From Pseudooceanicola antarcticus (GTDB taxonomy: Bacteria > Pseudomonadota > Alphaproteobacteria > Rhodobacterales > Rhodobacteraceae), in NCBI RefSeq assembly GCF_900215355.1, contig NZ_OBEA01000006.1:248001-312000 (forward strand): a stretch of DNA of 64,000 bases, given 5' to 3'. The position numbers were made by a program, and so were the translations under genes. The notes below the pieces were generated by a model. That model saw only the letters and a list, made by a program, of their open reading frames with translations. It searched no databases and was not told the DNA's origin. Position 1 is the first letter of the stretch. Every line of letters begins with the position of its first letter. Below, one piece after another: positions 1 to 8,706 of the stretch.

Positions 1-147
1 GTAATCCACCTCCTCCGGGGCCAGGTCCCCTGCCACGCGCGCGGGCACGCCTGCCGCCTGAAGTGCGGCGCAAATGGCGGGGTGGAACTCCTCGTAGGTG
101 GCCTTGGGGGCAGAGAAGAGGACATTGACATGACGGCGGGCGGACAT
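1..147 (-). CDS. D-2-hydroxyacid dehydrogenase, glyoxylate/hydroxypyruvate reductase A-like (5' end only)
   Basis: Only the first 49 codons lie in the window; the gene runs off the left edge. The peptide begins MSARRHVNVLFSAPKATYEE and continues to a conserved-looking EEVDY segment. This resembles the N-terminal substrate-binding lobe of GhrA-type NAD(P)H-dependent 2-hydroxyacid dehydrogenases, which reduce 2-oxoacids such as glyoxylate and hydroxypyruvate in the cytosol. The NAD-binding Rossmann domain and catalytic Arg/Glu/His lie outside the window, so the family call rests on a short stretch. The gene diverges from the hydantoin operon and shares its 430-bp upstream region, so co-regulation is possible but not shown. 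Confidence 0.55.
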   Translation of the reverse strand, partial: MSARRHVNVLFSAPKATYEEFHPAICAALQAAGVPARVAGDLAPEEVDY

Positions 148-352
148 CGGGTAGGCTCCTGACAGATGCGACAGGCATGCCTATTCCACGGCCCGGCGGG
201 ATTCTCCAAATCGGCCAGGCGCGCGGGGCGCCGAAATCGGCCCCATGGCCAGTTTTCGGGCCATCCGGCTGGAGCGATTGCGCGTCACATGCTCAAAAAT
301 CATCCACCCGAAATCGAGACGATCCGGCGCCAAGCGCCGATCTGGCCGGATT

Positions 353-377
353 TTCGGGTTGTGAAGTGCAACCCGAA
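353..377. promoter_or_regulatory. Perfect 9-bp inverted repeat (operator or RNA hairpin)
   Basis: The arms are TTCGGGTTG and CAACCCGAA with a 7-nt spacer. There is no T-tract, so it does not look like an intrinsic terminator. It lies about 200 bp upstream of the binding-protein start and about 200 bp from the divergent gene, a suitable place for a regulator of both. Confidence 0.5.
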
Positions 378-436
378 GAGATCGGGAATATGCTTTTATT
401 ACAGTTGACTAACCACCCCTACCGGCGCGCACCTGA

Positions 437-456
437 ACTATCCCGGACAGGATAGT
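437..456. promoter_or_regulatory. Inverted repeat ACTATCC-N6-GGATAGT, candidate operator
   Basis: The two 7-bp arms are a perfect match around a 6-nt spacer. The right arm overlaps a TATAAC hexamer (456-461) that could be the -10 box of the hydantoin operon. A bound protein there would be placed to control initiation. The LysR gene inside the operon is the obvious candidate, but the spacing is not a standard T-N11-A LysR box, so the partner is unknown. Confidence 0.5.
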
Positions 457-579
457 ATAACCTCAGCTAATACGTTTACTCCTGAGATAATCCGAATTTA
501 TCTGGTCTCATCCGGTCGCCACGCAGAGGTTGGCGGCACAGCGCATGCTGACAATGCGCGTTCCAACAGGAGACCTCCC

Positions 580-1455
580 TTGACCTTCAAACATGCATCC
601 TTCGGCCTCGTCGCCGCCCTCCTCGCCTCCACCGCCGCCCATGCCGAGGGCGAGCCGCCCGCCGAAATCGCGCCCATCAAGGCCGGCGGCTACGAGGCCG
701 GTGTCGACGGCACCTTCGCCCCCCATGCCTTCCCCACGCTGGACGGTGGCGTGCAGGGCTTCAACATCGACCTGGCCGCCGCCATGGCCGAGAAGCTGGG
801 CGTCGAGATCGGCATCGTTCCGGGCCAGTACACCGGCCTCTTCCCGGCGCTGCACTCGGAAACCTTCGACTATATCGCCGCCCCCACCACGGTGACCGCA
901 GAGCGTTCCAAGACGCTGCTCTTCACCGAGGGCTTCATGGAAACCAACTTCGGCTTCGCCACCCTGACCGGCTCTGACATCGACTCGGTCGAGGACCTGA
1001 AGGGCAAGACCGTCACGGCCAACAAGGGTTCGCTCTACGAGACCTGGCTGACCGAGAAAGCCGAAGAATGGGACATGACCGTGCTGACCTTCGGCTCCCA
1101 GGCCGATGCCTTCGAGGCCGTCACCTCGGGCCGTGCCGATGCCTCGATGGCGGGCATGACCGTGACCGCATGGGCCGGCAAGCAGAACCCGCGCCTGGAG
1201 TTCGCCTTCCAGATCAACACCGGCCTCAGCTGGGCGCTGCCCTTCCGTCGTGACGATTATGCCACCCGGAACCTCTTCGACTCGGTCCTGGAGTGCCTGA
1301 AGACCGACGGCACCATGGCCGCCCTCTCCGAGAAGTGGTTCGGCCTGACCCCGGAAGAAGGCGAGCTGATCGTCACCCCCGACGCCGGCTACGGCACCCC
1401 CGGCTTCGAGGGCTACCAGCCCGACGAGCACGAGGTCTCCTGCACCTTCGAGTGA
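580..1455 (+). CDS. ABC transporter periplasmic substrate-binding protein (SBP_bac_3 family)
   Basis: This 291-residue protein captures the substrate of the adjacent polar amino-acid-type importer in the periplasm. A Sec signal peptide is visible (MTFKHAS, hydrophobic core to about residue 20, cleavage near AHA-EGE). The mature part has family-3 features: a [17 protein letters not shown] segment near residue 65, a VEDLKGKTV hinge segment near 140, and a C-terminal [12 protein letters not shown] motif. The start is TTG at 580, preceded by AGGAG at 568-572; no ATG in frame gives a better signal peptide. It is first in an operon with hydantoinase and carbamoylase, so the ligand is probably a hydantoin or N-carbamoyl amino acid. 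That ligand is inferred from context only. Confidence 0.88.
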   Translation: MTFKHASFGLVAALLASTAAHAEGEPPAEIAPIKAGGYEAGVDGTFAPHAFPTLDGGVQGFNIDLAAAMAEKLGVEIGIVPGQYTGLFPALHSETFDYIAAPTTVTAERSKTLLFTEGFMETNFGFATLTGSDIDSVEDLKGKTVTANKGSLYETWLTEKAEEWDMTVLTFGSQADAFEAVTSGRADASMAGMTVTAWAGKQNPRLEFAFQINTGLSWALPFRRDDYATRNLFDSVLECLKTDGTMAALSEKWFGLTPEEGELIVTPDAGYGTPGFEGYQPDEHEVSCTFE

Positions 1456-1476
1456 CCCCCGTCACTCGTCCCCACC

Positions 1477-1500
1477 GGGCCGGGGGCTTGCCTCCGGCCC
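1477..1500 (+). promoter_or_regulatory. Intercistronic stem-loop after the binding-protein gene
   Basis: GGGCCGG and CCGGCCC form a 7-bp GC stem, extendable by a wobble pair, in the 70-nt gap before the ATPase gene. There is no T-run. Similar hairpins behind ABC binding-protein genes are known to protect the upstream mRNA and lower downstream expression, giving excess binding protein. That role is inferred here. Confidence 0.6.
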
Positions 1501-1525
1501 GACCACCTCAGTTCCAGGTTTGCAC

Positions 1526-2287
1526 ATGACGGCAGCACAGCCCCTCCCCACGCTAGAAATCACCGCGCTGGAAAAGCGCTTCGGAGAGACGCAGGTGCTG
1601 CGCTCCATCGACCTGAAGGTCCAGAACGGCGAGCTGGTCTTCGTGATCGGCCCCTCGGGTTCGGGCAAATCCACCATGCTGCGCTGCTGCAACCGCCTGG
1701 AAGAGCCCACCTCGGGCGCGATCCACGTCAACGGCAAGCCGATGCTGGGCATCCCCCGGAAAGAGCTGGACCGCATGCGCCTGCAGGTCGGCATGGTCTT
1801 CCAGGGCTTCTTCCTCTACCCGCATCTTTCGGCGCTGAAGAACGTCACGCTGGCGCAACGCAAGGCGCTTGGCCGCTCCAAGGCCGAGGCCGAGGCCCGC
1901 GCGCTGGAAATGCTGGACAAGGTGGGCCTGAAGCACAAGGCCGATGCCATGCCGTCAGAGCTTTCGGGCGGCCAGCAGCAGCGTGTGGCCATCGCCCGCG
2001 CCCTGGCACTGGACCCGAAGGTCATGCTCTTCGACGAACCCACCTCGGCACTGGACCCCGAGCTCGTGGGCTCGGTCCTGAAGGTCATGCGCGACCTGCG
2101 CGAGCTGGGTATGACAATGATCGTCGTCAGCCACGAAATGCACTTCGCCCGCGAGGCCGCGGACCGCGTCGTCTTCATGGACGGCGGCGTCATCGTCGAG
2201 GAAGGCCCGCCTGAAGAGATCTTCGGCAACCCGAAATCCGACCGCCTCAAGGCCTTCCTGTCGCGTGTCTCGGGAGAGGCCGCCTGA
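1526..2287 (+). CDS. Polar amino-acid-type ABC transporter ATP-binding protein
   Basis: This 253-residue cytoplasmic ATPase powers the importer encoded around it. It has a Walker A motif GPSGSGKST near residue 42, a Q-loop in [18 protein letters not shown], the signature [15 protein letters not shown], Walker [13 protein letters not shown] and the switch histidine in [12 protein letters not shown]. These are typical of the GlnQ/HisP group. ATG at 1526 is preferred over an in-frame TTG two codons upstream. Its TGA overlaps the ATG of the first permease by one base, which implies translational coupling. Confidence 0.93.
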   Translation: MTAAQPLPTLEITALEKRFGETQVLRSIDLKVQNGELVFVIGPSGSGKSTMLRCCNRLEEPTSGAIHVNGKPMLGIPRKELDRMRLQVGMVFQGFFLYPHLSALKNVTLAQRKALGRSKAEAEARALEMLDKVGLKHKADAMPSELSGGQQQRVAIARALALDPKVMLFDEPTSALDPELVGSVLKVMRDLRELGMTMIVVSHEMHFAREAADRVVFMDGGVIVEEGPPEEIFGNPKSDRLKAFLSRVSGEAA

Positions 2288-2955
2288 TGGACTTCTTCGA
2301 CGCTTTCCTCAATCCCGAGATCATCGCCACCTACCTGCGCCCCATGGTGCGCGCGGTCTGGGTGACGATCTGGATCTCGGTGCTGGTGGTGATCTCGGGC
2401 CTTGCGCTTGGCGCCCTGCTGGCCGGGCTGCGCGCCTACCAGAAGCGCTGGCTGAGCTGGCCCATCGTGCTTTTTGCCGACCTGATGCGCGCCCTGCCGC
2501 CGCTGGTGCTGATGCTGATCCTGTTCTTCGGCTTGCCCTCCATCGGGATCATCCTGAACGACTGGTTCGTGCTCTACCTGATCCTGACCCTGGTGCTGGC
2601 CGCCTTCGTGGAAGAGATATTCTGGGCCACCATGACCTCGCTGCCGCGCGGCCAGTGGGAAGCGGGCGCGGCCACCGGCCTGTCGTTCCTGCAGGTGCTG
2701 GTGCACGTGATCTTTCCCCAGGCGCTGCGCATGAACATCCCGCCGCTGGTCAACCGCTCACTGACGATCTCGAAGATGACGGCCTATGGCTCGGTCATCG
2801 GGGTGAAGGAAATCGTCTCGGTCGCGGGCTCAGCACAGGCCTTCTCGGGCTCGGCGACACCGCTGACCATGGCCGCGCTGGCCTATCTGATCATCTTCTT
2901 TCCGGCGATGCTGCTTTCCCGCTACATCGAAGACCGGTTCCACTACGAGCACTGA
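2287..2955 (+). CDS. ABC transporter permease (HisM/GlnP type), first of two
   Basis: This inner-membrane protein of 222 residues forms half of the importer channel. Several hydrophobic helices are evident, starting with AVWVTIWISVLVVISGLALG near residue 25. The cytoplasmic EAA loop that contacts the ATPase reads EAGAATGLSFLQVLVHVIFP near residue 125. It is paired with a second permease 9 bp downstream, and the two differ enough to suggest a heterodimeric channel. Start overlaps the ATPase stop. Substrate is inferred from the hydantoin-processing genes of the same operon. Confidence 0.9.
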   Translation: MDFFDAFLNPEIIATYLRPMVRAVWVTIWISVLVVISGLALGALLAGLRAYQKRWLSWPIVLFADLMRALPPLVLMLILFFGLPSIGIILNDWFVLYLILTLVLAAFVEEIFWATMTSLPRGQWEAGAATGLSFLQVLVHVIFPQALRMNIPPLVNRSLTISKMTAYGSVIGVKEIVSVAGSAQAFSGSATPLTMAALAYLIIFFPAMLLSRYIEDRFHYEH

Positions 2956-2964
2956 GGGACCGCA

Positions 2965-3636
2965 ATGGAAAACTTCATCGACGCCTTCTTCAACATAGAC
3001 ATCATGCGGCAGGCCACGCCGTTGCTGCTGAAAGGCGCCTGGGTCACCCTGCAGCTTTGCGCCGTGGTGATCTTCCTGGGGCTGTTCGGCGGCCTCGGCC
3101 TCGCGCTGCTGGCCTCGTCGAAATCGGCCCTGCTGCGGCTGCCCTCGTTCCTCTTCATCGACATTTTCCGTGCCATTCCGCCGCTGATCCTGCTGATCCT
3201 GATCTACGCGGGCCTGCCCTTCGTCGGCGTGCGCGTGCCGCCCTTCGTCGCCGTCTGCATCGCCTTCCTGCTGAACAACTCCGCCTACTTCGCCGAGATC
3301 TTCCGGTCGGGCATCAAGGCGATCCCGAAGGGGCAGATGGAAGCGGCGCGGGCCACCGGGCTCAGCCCCGCCCAGGCCCAGGCCTGGGTCATCCTGCCCC
3401 AGGCCGTGCGCAACGTGCTGCCCGACCTGCTGTCCAACGTGGTCGAGATCGTCAAGCTGACCTCGATCGCCTCGGTCGTGTCGCTGTCCGAGCTTCTCTA
3501 CAGCGCCAACATGGCCCGCGCGGTGACTTACAATTCCTCGCCCCTGGTGATGGCCGCCGGCCTCTACCTCCTCCTCCTCTGGCCGCTCGTCCGCGTGATC
3601 TCACGCTTCCAGCGTGGCCTTTCGATCAGCCATTGA
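2965..3636 (+). CDS. ABC transporter permease (HisM/GlnP type), second of two
   Basis: This 223-residue membrane protein is the other half of the channel. It carries hydrophobic helices from residue 20 onward (WVTLQLCAVVIFLGLFGGLG) and an EAA loop EAARATGLSPAQAQAWVILP near residue 130. Length and topology fit the His/Glu/Gln permease family. It starts 9 bp after the first permease and is followed 22 bp later by the carbamoylase gene, so transport and hydrolysis are co-transcribed. Confidence 0.9.
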   Translation: MENFIDAFFNIDIMRQATPLLLKGAWVTLQLCAVVIFLGLFGGLGLALLASSKSALLRLPSFLFIDIFRAIPPLILLILIYAGLPFVGVRVPPFVAVCIAFLLNNSAYFAEIFRSGIKAIPKGQMEAARATGLSPAQAQAWVILPQAVRNVLPDLLSNVVEIVKLTSIASVVSLSELLYSANMARAVTYNSSPLVMAAGLYLLLLWPLVRVISRFQRGLSISH

Positions 3637-3658
3637 ACTATTAGAAGAGAGCGTAACG

Positions 3659-4585
3659 ATGACACGCATGATCCTGGCCGCAGCACAGATGGGCGGCATC
3701 CAGAAGGACGAGAGCCGCGAAGCGGTCGTGGCGCGGATGCTGGCGCTGATGGCCGAGGCGCACGCAAAGGGCGCGGGCTTCATCGCCTTCCCCGAGATGT
3801 GCCTGACCACCTTCTTCCCGCGTTTCTACGTCGAGGACCGCGCCGAGTTCGACCATTGGTTCGAAAAGGAAATGCCCGGCCCCGCCACGCAGCCCCTGTT
3901 CGACGCCGCCAAGGCCTATGGCATGGGCATGACCTTCGGCTATTGCGAACTGACGCCCGAGGGGCAGCACTTCAACACGGCAATCATTGTCTCTCCGCAG
4001 GGCGAGATCACCCTGAAGTACCGCAAGATCCACCTGCCCGGCCATGCCGAGTACGAGCCCGAGCGCACGCACCAGCACCTGGAAAAGCGCTACTTCCTGC
4101 CCGGTGACCTGGGCTTCAACGTCGCCCGCAGCCAGGACGTGCTGATGGGTCTGGCGATCTGCAACGACCGCCGCTGGCCCGAGGCCTGGCGCGAGCTGGG
4201 CCTGCAGGGGGTCGAGCTGGTCTGCATCGGCTACAACACGCCCTCTCAGAACAACCTCTCCAAGGACGAGGGGCTGGAACAGCGCCTCTACCACCATGAG
4301 CTTTCGGTCTGTGCCGGGGCCTACCAGAACTCCACCTACGCCATGGCCGTGGCCAAGTGCGGCATGGAGGACGGCAACCACATGATCGGCGGCACGATCA
4401 TCGTCGACCCCGACGGCTTCGTCATCGCCAAGGCGGAAACCGAGGGCGACGAGGTGATCACCGCCGAGGCCGATTTCGCCAAATGCGCCTTCGGCAAGTC
4501 CACCGTCTTCAACTTTGCAGCCCACCGCCGGATCGAGCACTATGGCCGCATTGCCACCCAGACAGGCGTCAAGCTGCCCGAATAA
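3659..4585 (+). CDS. hyuC: N-carbamoyl-D-amino-acid hydrolase (D-carbamoylase)
   Basis: This 308-residue nitrilase-superfamily enzyme hydrolyses N-carbamoyl-D-amino acids to D-amino acid, CO2 and ammonia in the cytosol. The Glu-Lys-Cys triad is visible: E46 in FIAFPEM, K123 in KYRKIHLPG and C168 in AICNDRRWPE. The HLPGHAEYEPER and CIGYNTPSQNN segments and the overall length match characterised D-carbamoylases. ATG 3659 is chosen because AGAAGAGAG lies just before it; the longer frame from 3614 only overlaps the permease gene. It is followed 18 bp later by the hydantoinase gene, which supplies its substrate. Confidence 0.92.
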   Translation: MTRMILAAAQMGGIQKDESREAVVARMLALMAEAHAKGAGFIAFPEMCLTTFFPRFYVEDRAEFDHWFEKEMPGPATQPLFDAAKAYGMGMTFGYCELTPEGQHFNTAIIVSPQGEITLKYRKIHLPGHAEYEPERTHQHLEKRYFLPGDLGFNVARSQDVLMGLAICNDRRWPEAWRELGLQGVELVCIGYNTPSQNNLSKDEGLEQRLYHHELSVCAGAYQNSTYAMAVAKCGMEDGNHMIGGTIIVDPDGFVIAKAETEGDEVITAEADFAKCAFGKSTVFNFAAHRRIEHYGRIATQTGVKLPE

Positions 4586-4603
4586 GACTGCGAGTACTAC
4601 CTC

Positions 4604-6061
4604 ATGACTTTCGACACCGTGATCCACGGCGGCCAGATCGCCACCACCGAGGGCGTCACCACCGGCGACATCGGCATCAAGGGTGGCAAGATCGCCGCCA
4701 TGGCCGAGAAGATCGAGGGCGGCGACCGCCGCATCGACGCCTCGGGCCGCATCGTCATGCCCGGCGGGATCGAGACCCACGCCCATATCGCCCAGGAAAG
4801 CTCCTCGGGCGTGATGACGGCGGATGACTACCTGTCGGGCTCGATCTCGGCGGCGTTTGGCGGCAATTCCAGCTTCATCCCCTTCGCGGCGCAGCAGCGC
4901 GGCGAAAACGTGGATGACGTGCTGGCCACCTATGACGCACGCGGCGCGCGATCCGTCATCGACTATTCCTACCACCTGATCATCTCGGACCCGCGCCCCG
5001 AGGTGCTGGAAGACCAGCTGCCCCGTGCCTTCGGGCGCGGCATCACCAGCTTCAAGGTCTTCATGACCTATGACCTGATGAACATCGGCGATGGCGGCAT
5101 GCTGGACATCCTGACGGTGGCCCGCAAGCACGGCGCCATCACCATGGTTCATGCCGAGAACAACGACATGGTCAAATGGATGAACCGCCAGTTGGCCGAG
5201 CGCGACCTGACCGCACCGAAGTACCACGCCATCTCGCGCCCCGAGCTGGCCGAGCAGGAGGCGATCAACCGCGCCGTGCAGCTGGCCAAGCTCGCCGATG
5301 CGACGCTCTTCGTCGTCCATGTCTCGACCGAGGGCGGGGCCGAGATCATCCGCCGCGAGCAGTTCAACGGTGCCAAGCTCTTTGCCGAGACCTGCCCCCA
5401 GTATCTCTCGCTCACCCGCGACGACCTGGACCGGACCGGCATGGAGGGGGCGAAGTACATCTGCTCTCCGCCGCTGCGCGATGCGGCCACGCAGGAAGCG
5501 CTGTGGCATCACATCCGCATGGGCACCTTCGTCGGCGTGCATTCCGACCACGCGCCCTACCGCGCGGATGACACCGGCAAGTTCCTGAACGGTTTCGACG
5601 TGCCCTACCCCAAGATCGCCAACGGCATGCCCGGCATCGGGCTGCGCCTGCCCTGGCTCTTCTCGGAAGGCGTCGTCGCGGGCCGGATCACGCTGGAGCA
5701 ATTCGTGGCGCTGTCGTCCACGAATACCGCGAAGGTCTTCGGCTGCACCACCAAGGGACGTCTCGCCCCCGGCATGGATGCCGATATCGCCATCTGGGAC
5801 CCCGAGGCGCGCTATACCGTCACGCTGGAAGACCAGCACGACAACATGGATTACACCCCGCTCGAGGGCCGTCAGCTGACCGGCCGCCCCGAGACGGTGC
5901 TGACCCGTGGCGAGGTGGTCGTGGACAAGGGCGAACTGAAGGCCGCCGAAGGCCAGGGCCGCTTCTTCGGCCGCGCGCCCGTCGATCTGCGCGCGCGCCC
6001 CGGCGCGCCGGTGAAGGAATTCGACCCGGCACAGAACTTCGGCACGGAGCTGCGCGGATGA
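4604..6061 (+). CDS. hydA: D-hydantoinase / dihydropyrimidinase
   Basis: This 485-residue amidohydrolase opens 5-substituted hydantoins (or dihydropyrimidines) to N-carbamoyl amino acids, using a dinuclear metal centre. The full ligand set falls at the family positions: H59 and H61 in ETHAHI, carboxylated K151 in SFKVFMTYD, H183 in MVHAEN, H239 in VVHVST and D315 in SDHAP. The SSTNTAKVFG motif lies near residue 370. Adjacency to D-carbamoylase and a hydantoin racemase favours hydantoin rather than pyrimidine catabolism. Its stop overlaps the racemase start (ATGA). Confidence 0.93.
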   Translation: MTFDTVIHGGQIATTEGVTTGDIGIKGGKIAAMAEKIEGGDRRIDASGRIVMPGGIETHAHIAQESSSGVMTADDYLSGSISAAFGGNSSFIPFAAQQRGENVDDVLATYDARGARSVIDYSYHLIISDPRPEVLEDQLPRAFGRGITSFKVFMTYDLMNIGDGGMLDILTVARKHGAITMVHAENNDMVKWMNRQLAERDLTAPKYHAISRPELAEQEAINRAVQLAKLADATLFVVHVSTEGGAEIIRREQFNGAKLFAETCPQYLSLTRDDLDRTGMEGAKYICSPPLRDAATQEALWHHIRMGTFVGVHSDHAPYRADDTGKFLNGFDVPYPKIANGMPGIGLRLPWLFSEGVVAGRITLEQFVALSSTNTAKVFGCTTKGRLAPGMDADIAIWDPEARYTVTLEDQHDNMDYTPLEGRQLTGRPETVLTRGEVVVDKGELKAAEGQGRFFGRAPVDLRARPGAPVKEFDPAQNFGTELRG

Positions 6062-6735
6062 CCGATATCCTGCTGATCAATCCCAATTCCTCGACCACCG
6101 TGACGCAGGGCATGGACCGCACAGCACGCGCCATGCTGCCGGCGGGCCTGTCTCTCAGCTCGCTGGCTCTGCCCGAAAGCCCTGCCACCATCGCCAACGA
6201 CGAAGATGTCGCCCGCGCGGGTCTCGGCGTGCTCGAGCTGGCGCGCCGCACCCCCGCCCGCGTGGTGATCACCGGCTGCTTCTCGGACCCCGGCCTGGAC
6301 CTGCTGCGCGCCATGCCCGAGGGCCCCGTCGCCATTGGCTGCCAGGAAGCGGCCCTGCTTTCGGCCCTGGCCCGCGCCGATCGCTTCGGCGTCATCGCCC
6401 TCGGCCCCGCCTCGATCCCGCGCCACTTGCGCAAGATGCGGATGATGGGCATCGAGGGACGCCTGGCCGGAGAGCTGCACCTGTCCGGCTGTTCCGCCGA
6501 GGCACCGATGCGCGACCCCGCGGCCTACGCCCTGATCCGCACCCGCGCCGAAGAGCTGGGCCGGATGGGCGCCGGCGCCATCGTGCTGGGCTGCGCCGGC
6601 ATGGCGCTGATCCGCGCCCGGCTGGAAGCGGAAACCGGCCTTGCCGTCATCGACCCGGTCTCTGCCGCCGTGGCCCAGGCCGTCGCGGCCCTGCAGGGCG
6701 ACCCGGCCTTCGACTTCGGCGACCCTGCCTCATGA
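6058..6735 (+). CDS. hyuA: Asp/Glu/hydantoin racemase family protein
   Basis: This 225-residue cytosolic cofactor-independent racemase probably interconverts L- and D-5-substituted hydantoins so that the D-specific enzymes can use both isomers. It starts with the family motif LLINPNSST and carries two catalytic-type cysteines, one in VITGCFSDPGLD (near residue 79) and one in VLGCAGM (near residue 180). Related proteins act on Asp, Glu or maleate, so the hydantoin substrate rests on the operon context. It overlaps hydantoinase upstream and the LysR gene downstream by four bases each. Confidence 0.85.
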   Translation: MTDILLINPNSSTTVTQGMDRTARAMLPAGLSLSSLALPESPATIANDEDVARAGLGVLELARRTPARVVITGCFSDPGLDLLRAMPEGPVAIGCQEAALLSALARADRFGVIALGPASIPRHLRKMRMMGIEGRLAGELHLSGCSAEAPMRDPAAYALIRTRAEELGRMGAGAIVLGCAGMALIRARLEAETGLAVIDPVSAAVAQAVAALQGDPAFDFGDPAS

Positions 6736-7712
6736 CCAAGGGACCCGAGAACCTGCCCGAGACCTCCATGCGCCTGCTGGAGATCTTCGCCGCCATGATG
6801 GGCCAGCGCACCACGGTGGCGACGGCAGAAAGTCTCGGGATCTCGCAACCCGCCGTCTCTGCGGGGCTGCGCCAGCTCGAGGCGCAACTGGGCCTGACCC
6901 TCTTTGAACGCACCGGCCGCCACCTGGAACCCACCCTTGAGGCCCGCAACCTCTACGAGGAAATCCGGCCGCTCTTCGGCATCGTGCGCAGCTTCGCCAT
7001 GCGCGCCCGCGATCTGCGCAACGGGCGCGTCGGGCGGCTGCGGGTCATCGCCACGCCGCCGCCGGGCTATTCGGTGATCCCGCAGGCAATGCGCGGCTTC
7101 CTCGACACCCGCCCCGATGTCACGGTCAGTTTCGATGTCCGCCGCCTGGATAACGTGCTGCACGCGGTGAGCACCGGCCAGGCGGATGTCGGCATCGGCC
7201 TGGCCTCGGGGCGCGTCCCCAATGTGAACACCGAAGAGCTGCTCCTGGGGCAGATGGTGGCGCTGCTGCCGCGCGATCACCCCCTGGCCCAGCAGGAAAC
7301 GGTCGAGGTCTCTGCTCTGACCGGAGAGCGCTTCATCGGCATCGACCAGGAAAGCTACCTTGGCCGCATGGTCGCCCAGGCCTTCGAGGAGGCCCATGTC
7401 ACCTATCATCCGCAGATCGAGACCCGGTACTGCCAGACTGCGGCCTCGCTGGCGGCGAGCGGCATGGGCGTCTGCATCGTCGATCCCTGGTCGGCACAGC
7501 CCTACCTCGACGGCGAGACCGGAGGCGGCAGCCTGGTGGCCCGCCCCCTGGCGCAGAACTGCCCGGTGCGCTGCATGATGTTCACCCGGCGCGGCGTGCC
7601 GCACTCGGGGCTGCTGAAGATCTTCATGGAAGAGATGCGCCGTGCCACCGCCGCGCTGGAGATGCCGGGCCTGGTCTCCGCGCGCGCGGGCACAGCGCCG
7701 GGGGACAGCTAG
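6732..7712 (+). CDS. LysR-family transcriptional regulator
   Basis: This 326-residue regulator has a winged HTH at about residues 12-75 (TVATAESLGISQPAVSAGLR and QLGLTLFERTGR) and a C-terminal periplasmic-binding-protein-like effector domain. It is encoded inside the operon, overlapping the racemase gene by ATGA, not divergently as is usual for LysR regulators. It would therefore be co-expressed with the genes it probably controls, and its likely effector is a hydantoin, carbamoyl amino acid or amino acid. The palindromes at 353-377 and 437-456 are possible targets, unproven. Confidence 0.9.
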   Translation: MTKGPENLPETSMRLLEIFAAMMGQRTTVATAESLGISQPAVSAGLRQLEAQLGLTLFERTGRHLEPTLEARNLYEEIRPLFGIVRSFAMRARDLRNGRVGRLRVIATPPPGYSVIPQAMRGFLDTRPDVTVSFDVRRLDNVLHAVSTGQADVGIGLASGRVPNVNTEELLLGQMVALLPRDHPLAQQETVEVSALTGERFIGIDQESYLGRMVAQAFEEAHVTYHPQIETRYCQTAASLAASGMGVCIVDPWSAQPYLDGETGGGSLVARPLAQNCPVRCMMFTRRGVPHSGLLKIFMEEMRRATAALEMPGLVSARAGTAPGDS

Positions 7713-7713
7713 C

Positions 7714-8706
7714 ATGCAGAGATCCATCGCCATCACCGGCGGCGCGGGCTTCCTGGGCCTGGCCCTGGCCGAAGCGCTGCGCCGGCGCGGTGACCGCGTC
7801 ACGCTGCTCGACCTCGCCCCGCCCGACCCGCGGCTCTTCGCCCGGCCCGAGCTGGCGGGCACCGCCTTCCTGCCCTGCGATATCATGGACGAGGCGCTGT
7901 TGCGGCGCTGCCTGTCCGACTGCGGCGCCGAGCTGGTCGTCCATGCGGCGGCGATCACCCCCAATGACGAGACCAGCCGGACCCAGGCCCTGCGCATCGC
8001 CGAGGTCAATGTCTCGGGCGCGCTGCGCCTGCTGTCGGCGGCCAGCGCCTCGGGCATCGGGGACGTGGTGCTGCTCTCGTCGATCTCGGTCTATGGCGGG
8101 CTTGGCAGCGGCGCGGCGGAGTTGCGCGAGGACGGCCCCGCCCTGCCCGATACGCTTTACGGAGAGACCAAGCTGGCGGCAGAGATGCTCTGCGCGCGGA
8201 TCGCGCCCACGCTGGGGCTGCGCCTGGCCACCCTGCGCCTGGGTCCGATGTTCGGACCGTGGGAGAGCCTCAGGGAGGCCCGCCCCGATCTTTCGCCCCA
8301 CGGGCAGCTGCAACGGCTCTCGGCGGGCGGGCAACCGGTCCGGCTGGCCCATGAGATGCGCGGCGACTGGATCTATTCCCGCGATGCCGCCGCGATGATC
8401 GCCGCCGTTACCACCCGCATGGACCAGGCCGCGGGCGGGTGCTTCAACATCGCCGGTGGCGCGCCTTTCGCGCTGACCCGCTGGGCCGAGGCCATGGGCC
8501 TGCCCTGCCCGGTCATCGACCCCGAGACCCCCGACATCGCCCCCCGCGCCGATCCGCGCCGCGGCCCGATGTCCACCGCCGCCCTGGCCGCACTGACCGG
8601 CATCGACGGCGGCCGCCCGATGGAAGAGGCCGTGGCCGATGAAAAGGCCTGGCAGCAAGGCTGGCCCGAAACCAAGTCCGAACACACCCAGGAGACCCCG
8701 CGATGA
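7714..8706 (+). CDS. NAD-dependent epimerase/dehydratase family protein
   Basis: This 330-residue extended-SDR protein has the nucleotide-binding motif ITGGAGFLG at residues 6-14 and a catalytic YGETK (YxxxK) near residue 150, with SSISVYGG supplying the serine. Its substrate is not predictable from sequence. ATG 7714 is chosen because the MQRSIAITGG start puts the Rossmann motif at the usual position, and it follows the LysR stop by one base. Together with the SDR that overlaps its stop, it adds oxidoreductase steps to the hydantoin operon, perhaps to process the side chain of the released amino acid. Confidence 0.82.
   Translation: MQRSIAITGGAGFLGLALAEALRRRGDRVTLLDLAPPDPRLFARPELAGTAFLPCDIMDEALLRRCLSDCGAELVVHAAAITPNDETSRTQALRIAEVNVSGALRLLSAASASGIGDVVLLSSISVYGGLGSGAAELREDGPALPDTLYGETKLAAEMLCARIAPTLGLRLATLRLGPMFGPWESLREARPDLSPHGQLQRLSAGGQPVRLAHEMRGDWIYSRDAAAMIAAVTTRMDQAAGGCFNIAGGAPFALTRWAEAMGLPCPVIDPETPDIAPRADPRRGPMSTAALAALTGIDGGRPMEEAVADEKAWQQGWPETKSEHTQETPR

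Larger units (their letters stand above)
148..579. other. Divergent intergenic region with paired inverted repeats
   Basis: This gene-free stretch separates the 2-hydroxyacid dehydrogenase gene from the hydantoin operon. It is richer in A+T between about 380 and 510 than its surroundings, as expected for promoters. It holds a CGGCGC-CAA-GCGCCG hairpin at 325-339, a 9-bp inverted repeat at 353-377 and a 7-bp inverted repeat at 437-456. A TATAAC hexamer at 456-461 could be a -10 box for the operon. The two short frames at 166-455 have no recognisable content and I do not regard them as genes. Confidence 0.6.

Noticed and set aside
1520-1525. TTG start two codons before the ATPase ATG
   Set aside because: The ATG at 1526 fits family length; the extra two codons add nothing.
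3641-5839. Open frame of 732 codons antisense to carbamoylase and hydantoinase
   Set aside because: Catalytic residues of both enzymes are intact on the plus strand, so the minus frame is a shadow.
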